Assembly (NCBI GenBank): GCA_937915755.1
Contig: CALGGR010000004.1
Coordinates: 1 to 53,419, forward strand
DNA length: 53,419 nucleotides
From: an uncultured Fretibacterium sp.
Lineage (GTDB): Bacteria; Synergistota; Synergistia; Synergistales; Aminobacteriaceae
Direction of reading: 5' to 3'
Part shown: piece by piece, positions 24,959 through 33,082 of the stretch
Layout: every line of letters begins with the position of its first letter
Position numbering within the stretch: position 1 is the stretch's first letter
The notes under the pieces: generated by a model
What the model saw: only the letters and a program-made list of their open reading frames with translations
Database searches by the model: none
What the model was told of the DNA's origin: nothing
Position numbers and translations under genes: made by a program

Positions 24959-25252
24959 ATGCCCTCGCTAAGGCAGATATTATTTTTTGCGCTTGCCCTT
25001 CTCGGACTTGTGATAACGTGGAGCTATTACCGCTTTGAGCTTGACAGGATAGCTGAAATTCGCGAGCAGATTGTGAAGAGCGAGGCTGTCCTGAAGGAGA
25101 AGCGGGACTCTGTTAGGGACTACAAGGAGAAGGTTGAGTTCTACAAGACGCAGGAAGGTGTTGAGCATTTGGCGCGTGAACAGTACAACCTCATAGGGAA
25201 TGGCGAGCGTGTAATACTCCTGAAGAGTCCCGATGTTGAACCGGAATATTAG
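24959..25252 (+). CDS. FtsB/DivIC-like septum-formation protein
   Basis: A small bitopic protein of 97 residues: one N-terminal membrane helix (ILFFALALLGLVITW), a coiled coil (about residues 30-65) and a short distal region with GVEHLAREQYNLI, a variant of the family's E-x-A-R-x-x-Y-x-L/M motif. In other bacteria it bridges FtsL and FtsQ in the divisome. It starts 2 bases after the argS stop. A strong terminator ends the operon at 25262-25298. Confidence 0.85.
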   Translation: MPSLRQILFFALALLGLVITWSYYRFELDRIAEIREQIVKSEAVLKEKRDSVRDYKEKVEFYKTQEGVEHLAREQYNLIGNGERVILLKSPDVEPEY

Positions 25253-25261
25253 ACAGAAAAA

Positions 25262-25298
25262 TCCCCCCTCATTAAACGTGAGAAGGGGGAAATTTTTT
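25262..25298 (+). terminator. terminator of the secA-argS operon
   Basis: A long stem pairs TCCCCCCTCA with TGAGAAGGGGGA (one bulge) around the loop TTAAACG, and six T follow. Confidence 0.9.
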
Positions 25299-25303
25299 GT
25301 GAG

Positions 25304-25480
25304 TTACTTTTTCCTGAAGATCATTCCAAGAATCCATCACGGGATTAACACGGCAAGTTCCGACAGCGGGCCGGACTGCCTGTCACGGCGACAGTTCTTA
25401 CATTGTTGATATATGAGCCTGTTGACTTCGTGAGATTGTACACGGAATTTACGGACGGTACTTCTAGCGATATTCACGTG
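25304..25480 (-). pseudogene. possible decayed C-terminal end of a secreted protein
   Basis: Minus-strand reading gives VNSVYNLTKSTGSY and INNVRTVAVTGSP in one frame. After a frame change come ELAVLIP, a stop, then WILGMIFRKK and a second stop, which looks like a membrane anchor ending in basic residues. The fragments could be the relic of a CTERM-type surface protein. No intact frame exists. The rest of this 270-base gap shows nothing recognisable apart from the terminator at its left edge. Confidence 0.35.
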
Positions 25481-25524
25481 AAAGAGGCCGAAGGGAGCAG
25501 AAGCAATGCCCCCTTGTATGAAAT

Positions 25525-26361
25525 TTAGTGCGTAGCTTTGAGGTACTGCAAGTCTCCGTACCAGTATGACGCAGTAGTACCACCGTCAATCAGGAAGTCA
25601 GCCCCGCTGATCCATTTCCCTCGACTGCTCATGAGAAACTCTGCCAAATCCCCAACCTCATCGGGAGTTCCAGCTCTTCCAGCCGGGCAAAGACTAAGCA
25701 TCTTCCTGTAACCCTCACCTCGCGGGCCATGAAGCTCGTCATTAGCGAGTGGAGTGATGATTATTCCCGGGCTTATTGAGTTAATGGTTGCACCGCGCTT
25801 TCCCCAGCGTGTGGCCTCATACATTACGCGGAGGACGTTGCATCGCTTCGAGTACTGGTAGGCCTTGAGCGTGTCAGTTATAGCCTCGATGAATGGAAGC
25901 GTCATAAGCTCATCAACCGGCGAACATGCGAGCTTCTCGTTCTCATCTTCCGTCAATGCTCCTAACCTGTGTCCTGACTGCGATGAAATCACAACTCCAG
26001 ATCCTCCGTCAGCAATGATCTTCCCGAACTCCTCGAGTAACACCGCTGTGCCGTAAAGGTCAACCCTGAGAATGTCCTTCACTGATGCTTGAGACGGTGA
26101 GACTCCTGCGGCGTTGACGAGGTTTTTGACGGCCCCGAATTTCTGAGCGTGTTCAACGAGGGCCAGGATGTCATCTTTCGAGCCGAGATTTACAGCGATT
26201 GTGCTTGTCTCAAATCCCGCGTCCTCAAGAATCTTTGCGGCCTTGTCAGCGTTCTCCTTCTTCAAGTCAGCGAGGACTATGTGCTTTCCTGCGCCTACTC
26301 TTCGTATTATTGCCTGACCTATTGAGCCAGTTCCCAAAAGTACAGCTACATCTTTTGACAT
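25525..26361 (-). CDS. short-chain dehydrogenase/reductase (SDR)
   Basis: An NAD(P)-dependent oxidoreductase of 278 residues. The dinucleotide-binding loop is LGTGSIGQAI near residue 9, NAAG follows at about residue 88, the catalytic serine lies in VVISSQSG, the Tyr-Lys pair may be YQYSK and the tail is SGADFLIDGGT. An insert of about 30 residues separates the serine from the presumed YxxxK, longer than usual. It is the third gene of a minus-strand operon with a sugar acetyltransferase and an aldo/keto reductase, opposite a LysR regulator. Substrate unknown. Confidence 0.88.
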   Translation of the reverse strand: MSKDVAVLLGTGSIGQAIIRRVGAGKHIVLADLKKENADKAAKILEDAGFETSTIAVNLGSKDDILALVEHAQKFGAVKNLVNAAGVSPSQASVKDILRVDLYGTAVLLEEFGKIIADGGSGVVISSQSGHRLGALTEDENEKLACSPVDELMTLPFIEAITDTLKAYQYSKRCNVLRVMYEATRWGKRGATINSISPGIIITPLANDELHGPRGEGYRKMLSLCPAGRAGTPDEVGDLAEFLMSSRGKWISGADFLIDGGTTASYWYGDLQYLKATH

Positions 26362-26364
26362 TTC

Positions 26365-26919
26365 TCACACTTCCTTAACAATTTTTGCCGGAACTCCAAC
26401 AGCCACGCAGTTATCCGGAACGTCATGCGTAACCACCGAGCCAGTCCCTACGATTGCATTCTCACCGATTGTAACGCCGGGAAGAATGTTGACCCTTGCG
26501 CCTATCCATGCGTTACGTTTGATGTGGATTTCCTTCGTCATTATAACGCGGATGTTGTGAGGCTCATGGTTGACTGTGAAGAGTCCGACCTCTGGCCCGA
26601 ACATAACGCCGTCCTCAACGATTATCGTGCCGATCGACATTGCTGTGAGACCATGATTAGCGAAGACGTTTTTACCGAGCATCATCCGGCAGGCTATATC
26701 AATCTGGAATGGCGGTGTAAGGAACGAACCTTCGGGAAGATTCCCACAGAATAACTCGCGCTCAAGGGTGATGATGCTGTCCCTGTCGTCGGGGTCAGTC
26801 TGGTTAATCTTCCAGCAGAGATGACGGCAACGCTTCATTTCCCCGTGAGCCTCGCTGAGATATTCGGGGTCTCTGATGTCGTAGGCTACACCGTTACGGA
26901 GGTCATCGAATACGCTCAT
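26365..26919 (-). CDS. hexapeptide-repeat sugar O-acetyltransferase (LacA/Maa family)
   Basis: Transfers acetyl from acetyl-CoA to a sugar hydroxyl. The 184 residues have the N-terminal Mac-type helical domain and a left-handed beta-helix with hexapeptide turns (IIVEDG, VMFGPEVG, NAWIGARVNILPGVTIGENAIVG, VPAKIV). The catalytic histidine lies in VNHEPH. It starts 2 bases after the aldo/keto reductase stop on the same strand and is 3 bases from the SDR gene, so the three are one transcript. The substrate cannot be told from sequence. Confidence 0.92.
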   Translation of the reverse strand: MSVFDDLRNGVAYDIRDPEYLSEAHGEMKRCRHLCWKINQTDPDDRDSIITLERELFCGNLPEGSFLTPPFQIDIACRMMLGKNVFANHGLTAMSIGTIIVEDGVMFGPEVGLFTVNHEPHNIRVIMTKEIHIKRNAWIGARVNILPGVTIGENAIVGTGSVVTHDVPDNCVAVGVPAKIVKEV

Positions 26920-26921
26920 GG

Positions 26922-27917
26922 CTAGAATGCGTGCTGCTTAGTGTGCGCGACGTACGGGGCTTCGAGGGCAGCAATCTCGTCAGAGGTCAGAGTAATGTCA
27001 ACCGCCGAAGCTGCTTCCTCAACGTGCTTAACGCTTGTAGTTCCGACGACGGGCGAGCAAATGAACGGCTTACTGAGCATCCAAGCGAGTGATTCCTGAG
27101 CCATTGTGCGGCCATTTTCCTTTGCGACTTTCTCCAAGTTATCGACGACGGCCTTGTCCTGCTCTGCTGTCTTATCCGTCCATACCATAGGACTTACTGC
27201 GTCAATCTTAGTGCGAGCTGTCTGAGTTCCCCAAGAGTGAGCGCATCGTCCGCCGGCAAGAGGGCTCCAAGGGTTCACGCCGACTTTCCTGTCGAGGCAG
27301 AGGGGCATCATCTCGTGTTCTTCCTCGCGGTAAATGAGGTTGTACTGGTTCTGCATCGTGATGAATTTCGTCCAGCCATTGCGCTCTGAGATGTTCTGAA
27401 GCCTCTCGAACTGCCATGCGTCCATTGTGCAGGCACCGATGTAGCGCGCTTTCCCAGACTTCACAACGTCGTGAAGTGCCTCCATGATTTCCTCCATAGG
27501 CGTGAAAGCGTCGAGCCTGTGAATCTGGTAGAGGTCAACGTAATCGAGGCCAAGACGTTTGAGGCTGTGGTCGATTTCAGACATTATGTTTTTGCGTGAA
27601 GAGCCTGCGCCGTTTGGTCTTCCTGCTCTCATCTCGAAGTTAACCTTTGTCGCAACGACTATCTCATCGCGGTCAAGGCCGAACTCGCGGATTAGCTTGC
27701 CTGTGATTTCCTCGCTGCTTCCGAGCTGGTAGACGTTAGCGGTGTCGAAGAAGTTTATTCCGAGTTCAACGGCTTTGCGGAAGAGTGGCTTTGCGTCATC
27801 GAACGGCAATGCCCAAGGGAACACGCCATTTTCTGTGCCTGGTTTTCCGAAGCTCATCATTCCCAAACATATCCTTGAGACATCTACGCCGCTGTTGCCG
27901 AGTTTTACATACTTCAT
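26922..27917 (-). CDS. aldo/keto reductase
   Basis: An NADPH-dependent carbonyl reductase with a TIM-barrel fold, 331 residues. The catalytic tetrad is visible as D and Y in FFDTANVY, K in VVATKV and H in LYQIHRLD. The C-terminal SPVVGTTSVKHVEE is the cofactor-binding segment. The ATG at 27917 follows AGGAGAG. It is first in the operon with the acetyltransferase and SDR, behind a promoter at 27956-27984 that faces the LysR gene. Together the set could process a sugar or aldehyde; this is inference. Confidence 0.93.
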   Translation of the reverse strand: MKYVKLGNSGVDVSRICLGMMSFGKPGTENGVFPWALPFDDAKPLFRKAVELGINFFDTANVYQLGSSEEITGKLIREFGLDRDEIVVATKVNFEMRAGRPNGAGSSRKNIMSEIDHSLKRLGLDYVDLYQIHRLDAFTPMEEIMEALHDVVKSGKARYIGACTMDAWQFERLQNISERNGWTKFITMQNQYNLIYREEEHEMMPLCLDRKVGVNPWSPLAGGRCAHSWGTQTARTKIDAVSPMVWTDKTAEQDKAVVDNLEKVAKENGRTMAQESLAWMLSKPFICSPVVGTTSVKHVEEAASAVDITLTSDEIAALEAPYVAHTKQHAF

Positions 27918-27955
27918 GAAATCTTCTCTCCTTGTGATCTTTCTTGAACGAGTTT

Positions 27956-27984
27956 ATTTTACGGGCATGTAATATAATATTCAA
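27956..27984 (-). promoter_or_regulatory. promoter of the aldo/keto reductase operon
   Basis: On the minus strand TTGAAT (27979-27984), 17 bases and TAAAAT (27956-27961). The -35 box overlaps the inverted repeat at 27981-27990, where LysR binding is expected. Confidence 0.7.
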
Positions 27985-27995
27985 ATTGAAAATAT
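27977..27995. promoter_or_regulatory. possible LysR operator between divergent genes
   Basis: An A/T-rich quasi-palindrome with the core TTCAAATTGAA flanked by ATAT on both sides lies 26 bases before the LysR ATG. Its position over the divergent operon's -35 box fits a LysR-type site, but the match to T-N11-A is loose. Confidence 0.45.
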
Positions 27996-28020
27996 CTATA
28001 GTAACCCAAAAATTTCTATT

Positions 28021-28908
28021 ATGGACACTAAGCAGATTGATTACATTCTCACACTTGCGAAGACAAAGAACTTCAACCGGGCCGCTGAAAACCTCTTCAT
28101 CTCACAGCCAGCTTTGACATACCAGATTAAGCAGGTTGAGGCTGAGATAGGCTTCCAACTTTTCGAGCGTTCCCCGAAAGGTGCGGTGCTAACTCCGGCG
28201 GGCGAACAGTTCTGCATCACCCTCCGCAACATAAAGGACGAACTAAAGCGCGCGATCGAACAAGGTCAGAATTATGGCACACGTTATCATTCAAACATAA
28301 CGATAGGACTCCCAATGAGGTCGGCAATATACTTCCTCCCTGAAGCAATCGAGACATTCAGCAAAACGCACGAAGGAATTTCTGTTACACCTCACTTCCT
28401 GACGCTCTATGATTCTTCATCGTTCCTTAAGGGCGAGGAGGACATACTTTTTGCGAGGCACAATGACGTCAAGCACATACCAGGCATAAAGATTCACGCG
28501 CTGTTCGAGAGCAGGATATACCTCATCACAGAGAGAACTGACGAGTTGGCGGAAAGGGAGATTGTTCACACTGAGGATTTGCGCGGAAGGGTGCTGATGG
28601 TTGGGGGCGGTTCACCTCCTGAACTCAAGGCGGTACAGCAGAGAATCATAGAAACGATTCACATCGGCTACTTCAACAGCAACGACCGCGAGACTACTTT
28701 GACGAACATCAAGGCTCACAGGGGTATTTGCCTTGCGCCGGGATTCCTGAACGACCACAACGGGGAATTTTCTTGGACGCTCTTTTACTGCCCTGAGAGA
28801 ATCAAGTGCGTTTTGTGTACTCACTCAGGCGACAAGCGGGAAAGTGTCTCGGATTTCGTTAGGCTATTGCAGGAAATATACAGGAATCACCCCGAGTTCA
28901 TGGCTTGA
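28021..28908 (+). CDS. LysR-family transcriptional regulator
   Basis: A 295-residue regulator. The N-terminal winged helix-turn-helix reads NFNRAAENLFISQPALTYQIKQVE, then the linker helix, then a periplasmic-binding-like effector domain from about residue 90. It is divergent from the aldo/keto reductase operon with 103 bases between, the usual arrangement for a LysR activator and its target. No Shine-Dalgarno-like sequence precedes the ATG (upstream is CCAAAAATTTCTATT), and a TATAGT box at 27997-28002 would place transcription only about 12 bases before the start. A leaderless or near-leaderless message is possible. Confidence 0.92.
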   Translation: MDTKQIDYILTLAKTKNFNRAAENLFISQPALTYQIKQVEAEIGFQLFERSPKGAVLTPAGEQFCITLRNIKDELKRAIEQGQNYGTRYHSNITIGLPMRSAIYFLPEAIETFSKTHEGISVTPHFLTLYDSSSFLKGEEDILFARHNDVKHIPGIKIHALFESRIYLITERTDELAEREIVHTEDLRGRVLMVGGGSPPELKAVQQRIIETIHIGYFNSNDRETTLTNIKAHRGICLAPGFLNDHNGEFSWTLFYCPERIKCVLCTHSGDKRESVSDFVRLLQEIYRNHPEFMA

Positions 28909-28922
28909 ATAAGATATATGCT

Positions 28923-29414
28923 TCACAGCTCCGTTACCCTCAGCGGCCAAGCCTCACCGTCATGCTCCCCAATCATTTCTCGAATACTCTTGCCGTTCAC
29001 AGGGTGCCTCCAGTCCTCCGGCACGATCTGACTCAATGGCACAAGAACAAACATTCTCTCAGGGATTCTCATGTGAGGTATAGTCAGCTCTTCCGACTCG
29101 AAAACTATCCCATCAATCATCAGAATATCAATGTCAATCTTCCTCGCACCCCAGCGTACAGACTCAACCCTTCCGATTTCGCGCTCAAAATTTTTGACAG
29201 CCTTCAAGATCTCGTGAGGGTCATAATGTGAATTGCTCTCGATTTTCACGCAGGCGTTAAGATAGTCAGGCTGCGGAACTCCTCCCCATGCCTCTGTCTC
29301 GAAAACAGCACTTTTTCCCGCAACATGGCCGAATGCCTCAAGCCTCCTCAAAGCCTCGCGCAAATTATGCAGCCTGTTCCCCAAATTCGAGCCAAGTCCA
29401 AAATATATAACCAT
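28923..29414 (-). CDS. folK: 2-amino-4-hydroxy-6-hydroxymethyldihydropteridine diphosphokinase
   Basis: Pyrophosphorylates 6-hydroxymethyl-dihydropterin in folate synthesis. The 163 residues show GLGSNLGNR at the N-terminus, FETEAWG, the HPPK signature RWGARKIDIDIL and IPHMRIPERMFVLVPL. It stands alone and converges with the LysR gene. GGAG lies upstream of the ATG. No folP or folB is nearby. Confidence 0.95.
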   Translation of the reverse strand: MVIYFGLGSNLGNRLHNLREALRRLEAFGHVAGKSAVFETEAWGGVPQPDYLNACVKIESNSHYDPHEILKAVKNFEREIGRVESVRWGARKIDIDILMIDGIVFESEELTIPHMRIPERMFVLVPLSQIVPEDWRHPVNGKSIREMIGEHDGEAWPLRVTEL

Positions 29415-29489
29415 GAAATTTTTCCGCTCCTTGCATTATAATTAGCACACTTATTTTATTCCCACAATTTTATTACGGAGGCAGTATTT

Positions 29490-31421
29490 ATGGGCAAATT
29501 TTCGTCCGACGCAAAGGAACTACTAGCGGCAATAGGCGGCAAGGAAAACATCACAGCCGTTTCGCACTGTATCACCCGAATGCGTTTCGTTCTCACTGAC
29601 CCCAAAAATGCGGACATCAAACGCATCGAGGCCATCAAGTCGGTCAAAGGAACGTTCACTCAGGCAGGGCAGTTTCAGGTCATCATCGGCAATGAAGTTG
29701 CTGACTTCTACAAGGACTTCACTGAGGTTTCGGGCGTTTCAGGAGTCTCGAAATCCGAAGTCAAGAGCATGTCCAAGCAGAACCAGAACATTCTCCAGCG
29801 TCTCATGACCTCAATCGCTGAGATATTCGCGCCGTTAATCCCCGCTATCGTCGTGGGCGGTCTGATTCTCGGCTTCAGGAACGTCATTGACAGCATGGAA
29901 ATTTTCGGCGGAGCAACACTCGTAAGTCAGAGCCAGTTCTGGGCAGGGGTCGACCACTTCCTTTGGTTGCTGGGCGAGGCGGTCTTCCACGTCGGAATAC
30001 CCGTCGGGATCTGCTGGACAATCATGAAGAAGATGGGCGGTACTGAGATGCTAGGTATAATTCTCGGTCTCACCCTCGTATCTTCACAGCTCACGAACGC
30101 ATACGCAGTAGCTTCGGCAATGGCTAACGGCACTCTCAACCAGTGGAACTTCGGCTTCATTCAGGTCAACATGATCGGCTATCAGGCGCAGGTTCTTCCG
30201 GCAATGCTCGCGGCTTTCACGCTGGCTTACCTTGAGCGTTTCTTCAAGAAGATCGTTCCGCAGGTAGTCCAGATGATACTCGTACCGTTCTTCAGCTTAC
30301 TGTTCGCGGTAATGGCGGCTCATTTCGTTCTTGGGCCGATAGGGTGGAGGATTGGCTCGTGGATTTCGGCAGCTGTCTACGCTGGAATTTCAGGCTCTTA
30401 CCGTGTAATATTCGGGGCAATATTCGGGTTCTTCTATGCTCCGTTGGTCATCACAGGACTTCACCACATGAGCAACGCAATCGACATTCAGCTTATCGCG
30501 GACTTTGGCGGGACTATGCTTTGGCCGATGATAGCACTCTCAAACATCGCACAGGGAAGCGCGGTACTCGGAATGATTTTCCTTCAGAGGCGGAGCGCAA
30601 AAGCTAAGGAGCTTAATATTCCTTCGTGCATTTCCTGTTATCTCGGTGTTACTGAACCTGCAATGTTCGGCGTTAACCTCAAGTACGTATTCCCGTTCAT
30701 CTGCGGAATGGCAGGCTCTTGCGTCGCTGGAATCATAAGCACGGCGACGAGTGTTACAGCGAGCGCAATCGGTGTCGGAGGACTTCCCGGAATCCTATCA
30801 ATTCAGCCCGGTTCAATCGCAATGTTCGCGGTGTGCATGGCCGTCGCTGTTGTTGTGCCGTTCGCGCTGACATACATGGCCGGAAAGCGCAAGGGAATCG
30901 ACAAGGAGGCTGAGGACGAAGCGCTCAAAGAGGAAGCCGCAGAGAAAGCAAAAGCAGAGCATTCCCCCGTTGACTTCATGGCGTTCTTGACGGGTAAAAC
31001 TGTGGCAATCACCGAAGTACCAGATGCTACATTTGCTGAGAAAGTTCTCGGAGACGGTATAGCGATTGAGCCTGTCGACAATATTCTCGTCTCACCCGTT
31101 GACGCTGTTGTCGAGCAGACTATGGAGGGAAGCAATCACGCAATCGGCCTCATCATGGACAACGGATTGGAGATATTGCTGCATATTGGGCTTGATACTG
31201 TTGCGATGAACGGTGAGGGCTTCACTATTCACGTTGCGGAGGGCGACAGGGTGAAAATGGGGCAGGAGCTTATCACGTTTGACCCCGAGAAAATCCGCGC
31301 TGCCGGACACCCAGTAACAACAATAATGGTAATCACGAACGGCGAAGGCTACGAGACATTCAGGTTTGACGCTGGGCTCGAAGTCAAAGCCGCCGAGAAC
31401 GTCATTGCACACGCGGAGTAA
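29490..31421 (+). CDS. treB: PTS trehalose-type permease EIIBCA
   Basis: Imports and phosphorylates a glucoside, most likely trehalose, using phosphoenolpyruvate through HPr. Three domains are fused: EIIB (residues 1-80) with the phosphorylated C27 in SHCITRMRF, the membrane EIIC (about 105-470), and a Crr-like EIIA at the C-terminus with both conserved histidines, in SNHAIGL and EILLHIGLDTV. The EIIA fusion makes it independent of a separate EIIA-Glc. GGAGG precedes the ATG. The next gene encodes trehalose-6-phosphate hydrolase, which fixes the likely substrate. No TreR-type regulator gene is beside it. Confidence 0.92.
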   Translation: MGKFSSDAKELLAAIGGKENITAVSHCITRMRFVLTDPKNADIKRIEAIKSVKGTFTQAGQFQVIIGNEVADFYKDFTEVSGVSGVSKSEVKSMSKQNQNILQRLMTSIAEIFAPLIPAIVVGGLILGFRNVIDSMEIFGGATLVSQSQFWAGVDHFLWLLGEAVFHVGIPVGICWTIMKKMGGTEMLGIILGLTLVSSQLTNAYAVASAMANGTLNQWNFGFIQVNMIGYQAQVLPAMLAAFTLAYLERFFKKIVPQVVQMILVPFFSLLFAVMAAHFVLGPIGWRIGSWISAAVYAGISGSYRVIFGAIFGFFYAPLVITGLHHMSNAIDIQLIADFGGTMLWPMIALSNIAQGSAVLGMIFLQRRSAKAKELNIPSCISCYLGVTEPAMFGVNLKYVFPFICGMAGSCVAGIISTATSVTASAIGVGGLPGILSIQPGSIAMFAVCMAVAVVVPFALTYMAGKRKGIDKEAEDEALKEEAAEKAKAEHSPVDFMAFLTGKTVAITEVPDATFAEKVLGDGIAIEPVDNILVSPVDAVVEQTMEGSNHAIGLIMDNGLEILLHIGLDTVAMNGEGFTIHVAEGDRVKMGQELITFDPEKIRAAGHPVTTIMVITNGEGYETFRFDAGLEVKAAENVIAHAE

Positions 31422-31426
31422 CGGCC

Positions 31427-33037
31427 ATGAGAGACGAATACAAATCATCAACTGTCTACCAGATATACATCAAGTCATTCTGCGACTCAAACGGCGACGG
31501 CATCGGCGACATCAACGGAATCAGGAAAAAGCTCCTGTACATATACTCGCTCGGTGTCAAATACATCTGGGTAACGCCATTCTTCTGCTCACCGATGGCT
31601 GACAACGGCTACGATGTCTCGGATTACCGCAATATCAACCCAATGTTCGGGACAATGGAGGACTGCGAGGCCATGATTCGAGAGGCTGACGAGCTTGGGA
31701 TGGGCTTCATGTTCGACATGGTATTCAACCACACGTCTGACGAACACGAATGGTTCAAGAAGGCACTCGCCGGAGACCCCGAATACATGGACTACTACAT
31801 CTTCAGGGACAACCCGCCGGAATGGACATCGGTATTCGGAGGGCCTGCGTGGAAGTTTGTGCCGTCGCTCGGAAAGTATTATCTCCATCTCTTTGACCCA
31901 AAGCAGCCGGATTTGAACTGGGACAATCCCAAAGTCCGCGAAGAATTGAAGGACGTTGTTCGCTTCTGGAAGGATAAAGGTGTAAAGGGATTCCGCTTCG
32001 ACGTTCTCAACCGAATCTCTAAGCCCGCTAATCTCGAAGCATTGCCGGCAGGAGACGGATCTTATTTCTGCAAGGACGGCCCGCACATTCACGAGTATAT
32101 TCAGGAGCTTGTGAGTGATACCGGCATCGGCGAAATGATAACGGTCGGCGAAATGGCATCAACGACGCTCGAGCAGTGCATACAGTATTCCAACCCAGAG
32201 GGGACGGAGCTTTCAATGTGCTTCAACTTCCATCACCTCAAAGTCGACTACAAGGACGGCGGGAAATGGACGCTTCTTCCCCCAGACCTTCACGAACTTC
32301 GGCGGATTTTCACAACGTGGCAGGAAGGAATGTCGAACGCAGGAAGCTGGCAGGCTCTCTTCTGGTGCAATCATGACCAGCCCCGAATAGTCTCACGTTT
32401 TGGGGACGAAGGGAAGTATTGGAAGGAGTCGGCGAAAATGCTTGCAACCTTCATTCACCTTCTCAGGGGCACGCCGTACATATATCAGGGCGAGGAGCTG
32501 GGAATGACCAACGCGCACTTCACGGACATTTCGCAGTACCAGGATGTCGAGTCCACGAACTACTACAAGATTATGCGTGAGAACGGAGTCTCGGAAGCTG
32601 ACGCGATGGCTATACTCGCAGCAAAGTCGCGCGACAATTCGCGCACACCTATGCAGTGGACGTCGGGCAATAATGCGGGCTTCACATCAGGAAAACCGTG
32701 GCTTTCTGTCAACCCCAACCACACCACAATCAACGTCGAGTCAGAAGAGTCAGACTCCGATTCAATTCTCAACTATTACAGACAGCTCGTTAAGCTGAGA
32801 AAAGATTACCCAGTAATCTCGGAAGGCAATGTGAAATTCCTCGACGCTGGGAATGAGAATGTCCTTGCGTATGAGCGTACGCTGGGGAACGAGAGGCTTG
32901 TTGTTCTCTGCAACTTCAGCGGGAATGACGAGAAGGTTAAGGGCATTGACGTTAAGGGCAAGGTACTAATCGGGAATTACTCAGGCTCACACAAGATGAT
33001 GAAGCCGTATGAGGTTCTTGTAATTTTGGAAAGTTAA
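31427..33037 (+). CDS. treC: trehalose-6-phosphate hydrolase (GH13)
   Basis: Splits cytoplasmic trehalose 6-phosphate into glucose and glucose 6-phosphate. The 536 residues carry the GH13 regions: FDMVFNHTS, the nucleophile D in GFRFDVLNRIS, the acid/base E in TVGEM and the third acid D in CNHDQPR. The family-specific ending region with YRQLVKLRKDYPVISEG is present. It starts 5 bases after treB. Related alpha-glucosidases (oligo-1,6-glucosidase) share these motifs; the PTS neighbour favours trehalose 6-phosphate. Confidence 0.92.
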   Translation: MRDEYKSSTVYQIYIKSFCDSNGDGIGDINGIRKKLLYIYSLGVKYIWVTPFFCSPMADNGYDVSDYRNINPMFGTMEDCEAMIREADELGMGFMFDMVFNHTSDEHEWFKKALAGDPEYMDYYIFRDNPPEWTSVFGGPAWKFVPSLGKYYLHLFDPKQPDLNWDNPKVREELKDVVRFWKDKGVKGFRFDVLNRISKPANLEALPAGDGSYFCKDGPHIHEYIQELVSDTGIGEMITVGEMASTTLEQCIQYSNPEGTELSMCFNFHHLKVDYKDGGKWTLLPPDLHELRRIFTTWQEGMSNAGSWQALFWCNHDQPRIVSRFGDEGKYWKESAKMLATFIHLLRGTPYIYQGEELGMTNAHFTDISQYQDVESTNYYKIMRENGVSEADAMAILAAKSRDNSRTPMQWTSGNNAGFTSGKPWLSVNPNHTTINVESEESDSDSILNYYRQLVKLRKDYPVISEGNVKFLDAGNENVLAYERTLGNERLVVLCNFSGNDEKVKGIDVKGKVLIGNYSGSHKMMKPYEVLVILES

Positions 33038-33050
33038 GCACAAGAAGAAT

Positions 33051-33079
33051 GCCGGGAGCAAATCGAGTTCCCGGCTTTT
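33051..33079 (+). terminator. terminator of treB-treC, convergent with uvrA
   Basis: GCCGGGA (33051-33057) pairs with TCCCGGC (33069-33075), then four T. Confidence 0.85.
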
Positions 33080-33082
33080 AAT

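Noticed and set aside
25350..25524. Plus-strand open stretch of about 60 codons ending at 25524
   Set aside because: It has no start codon or ribosome site and follows a terminator; the minus-strand fragments look more protein-like.
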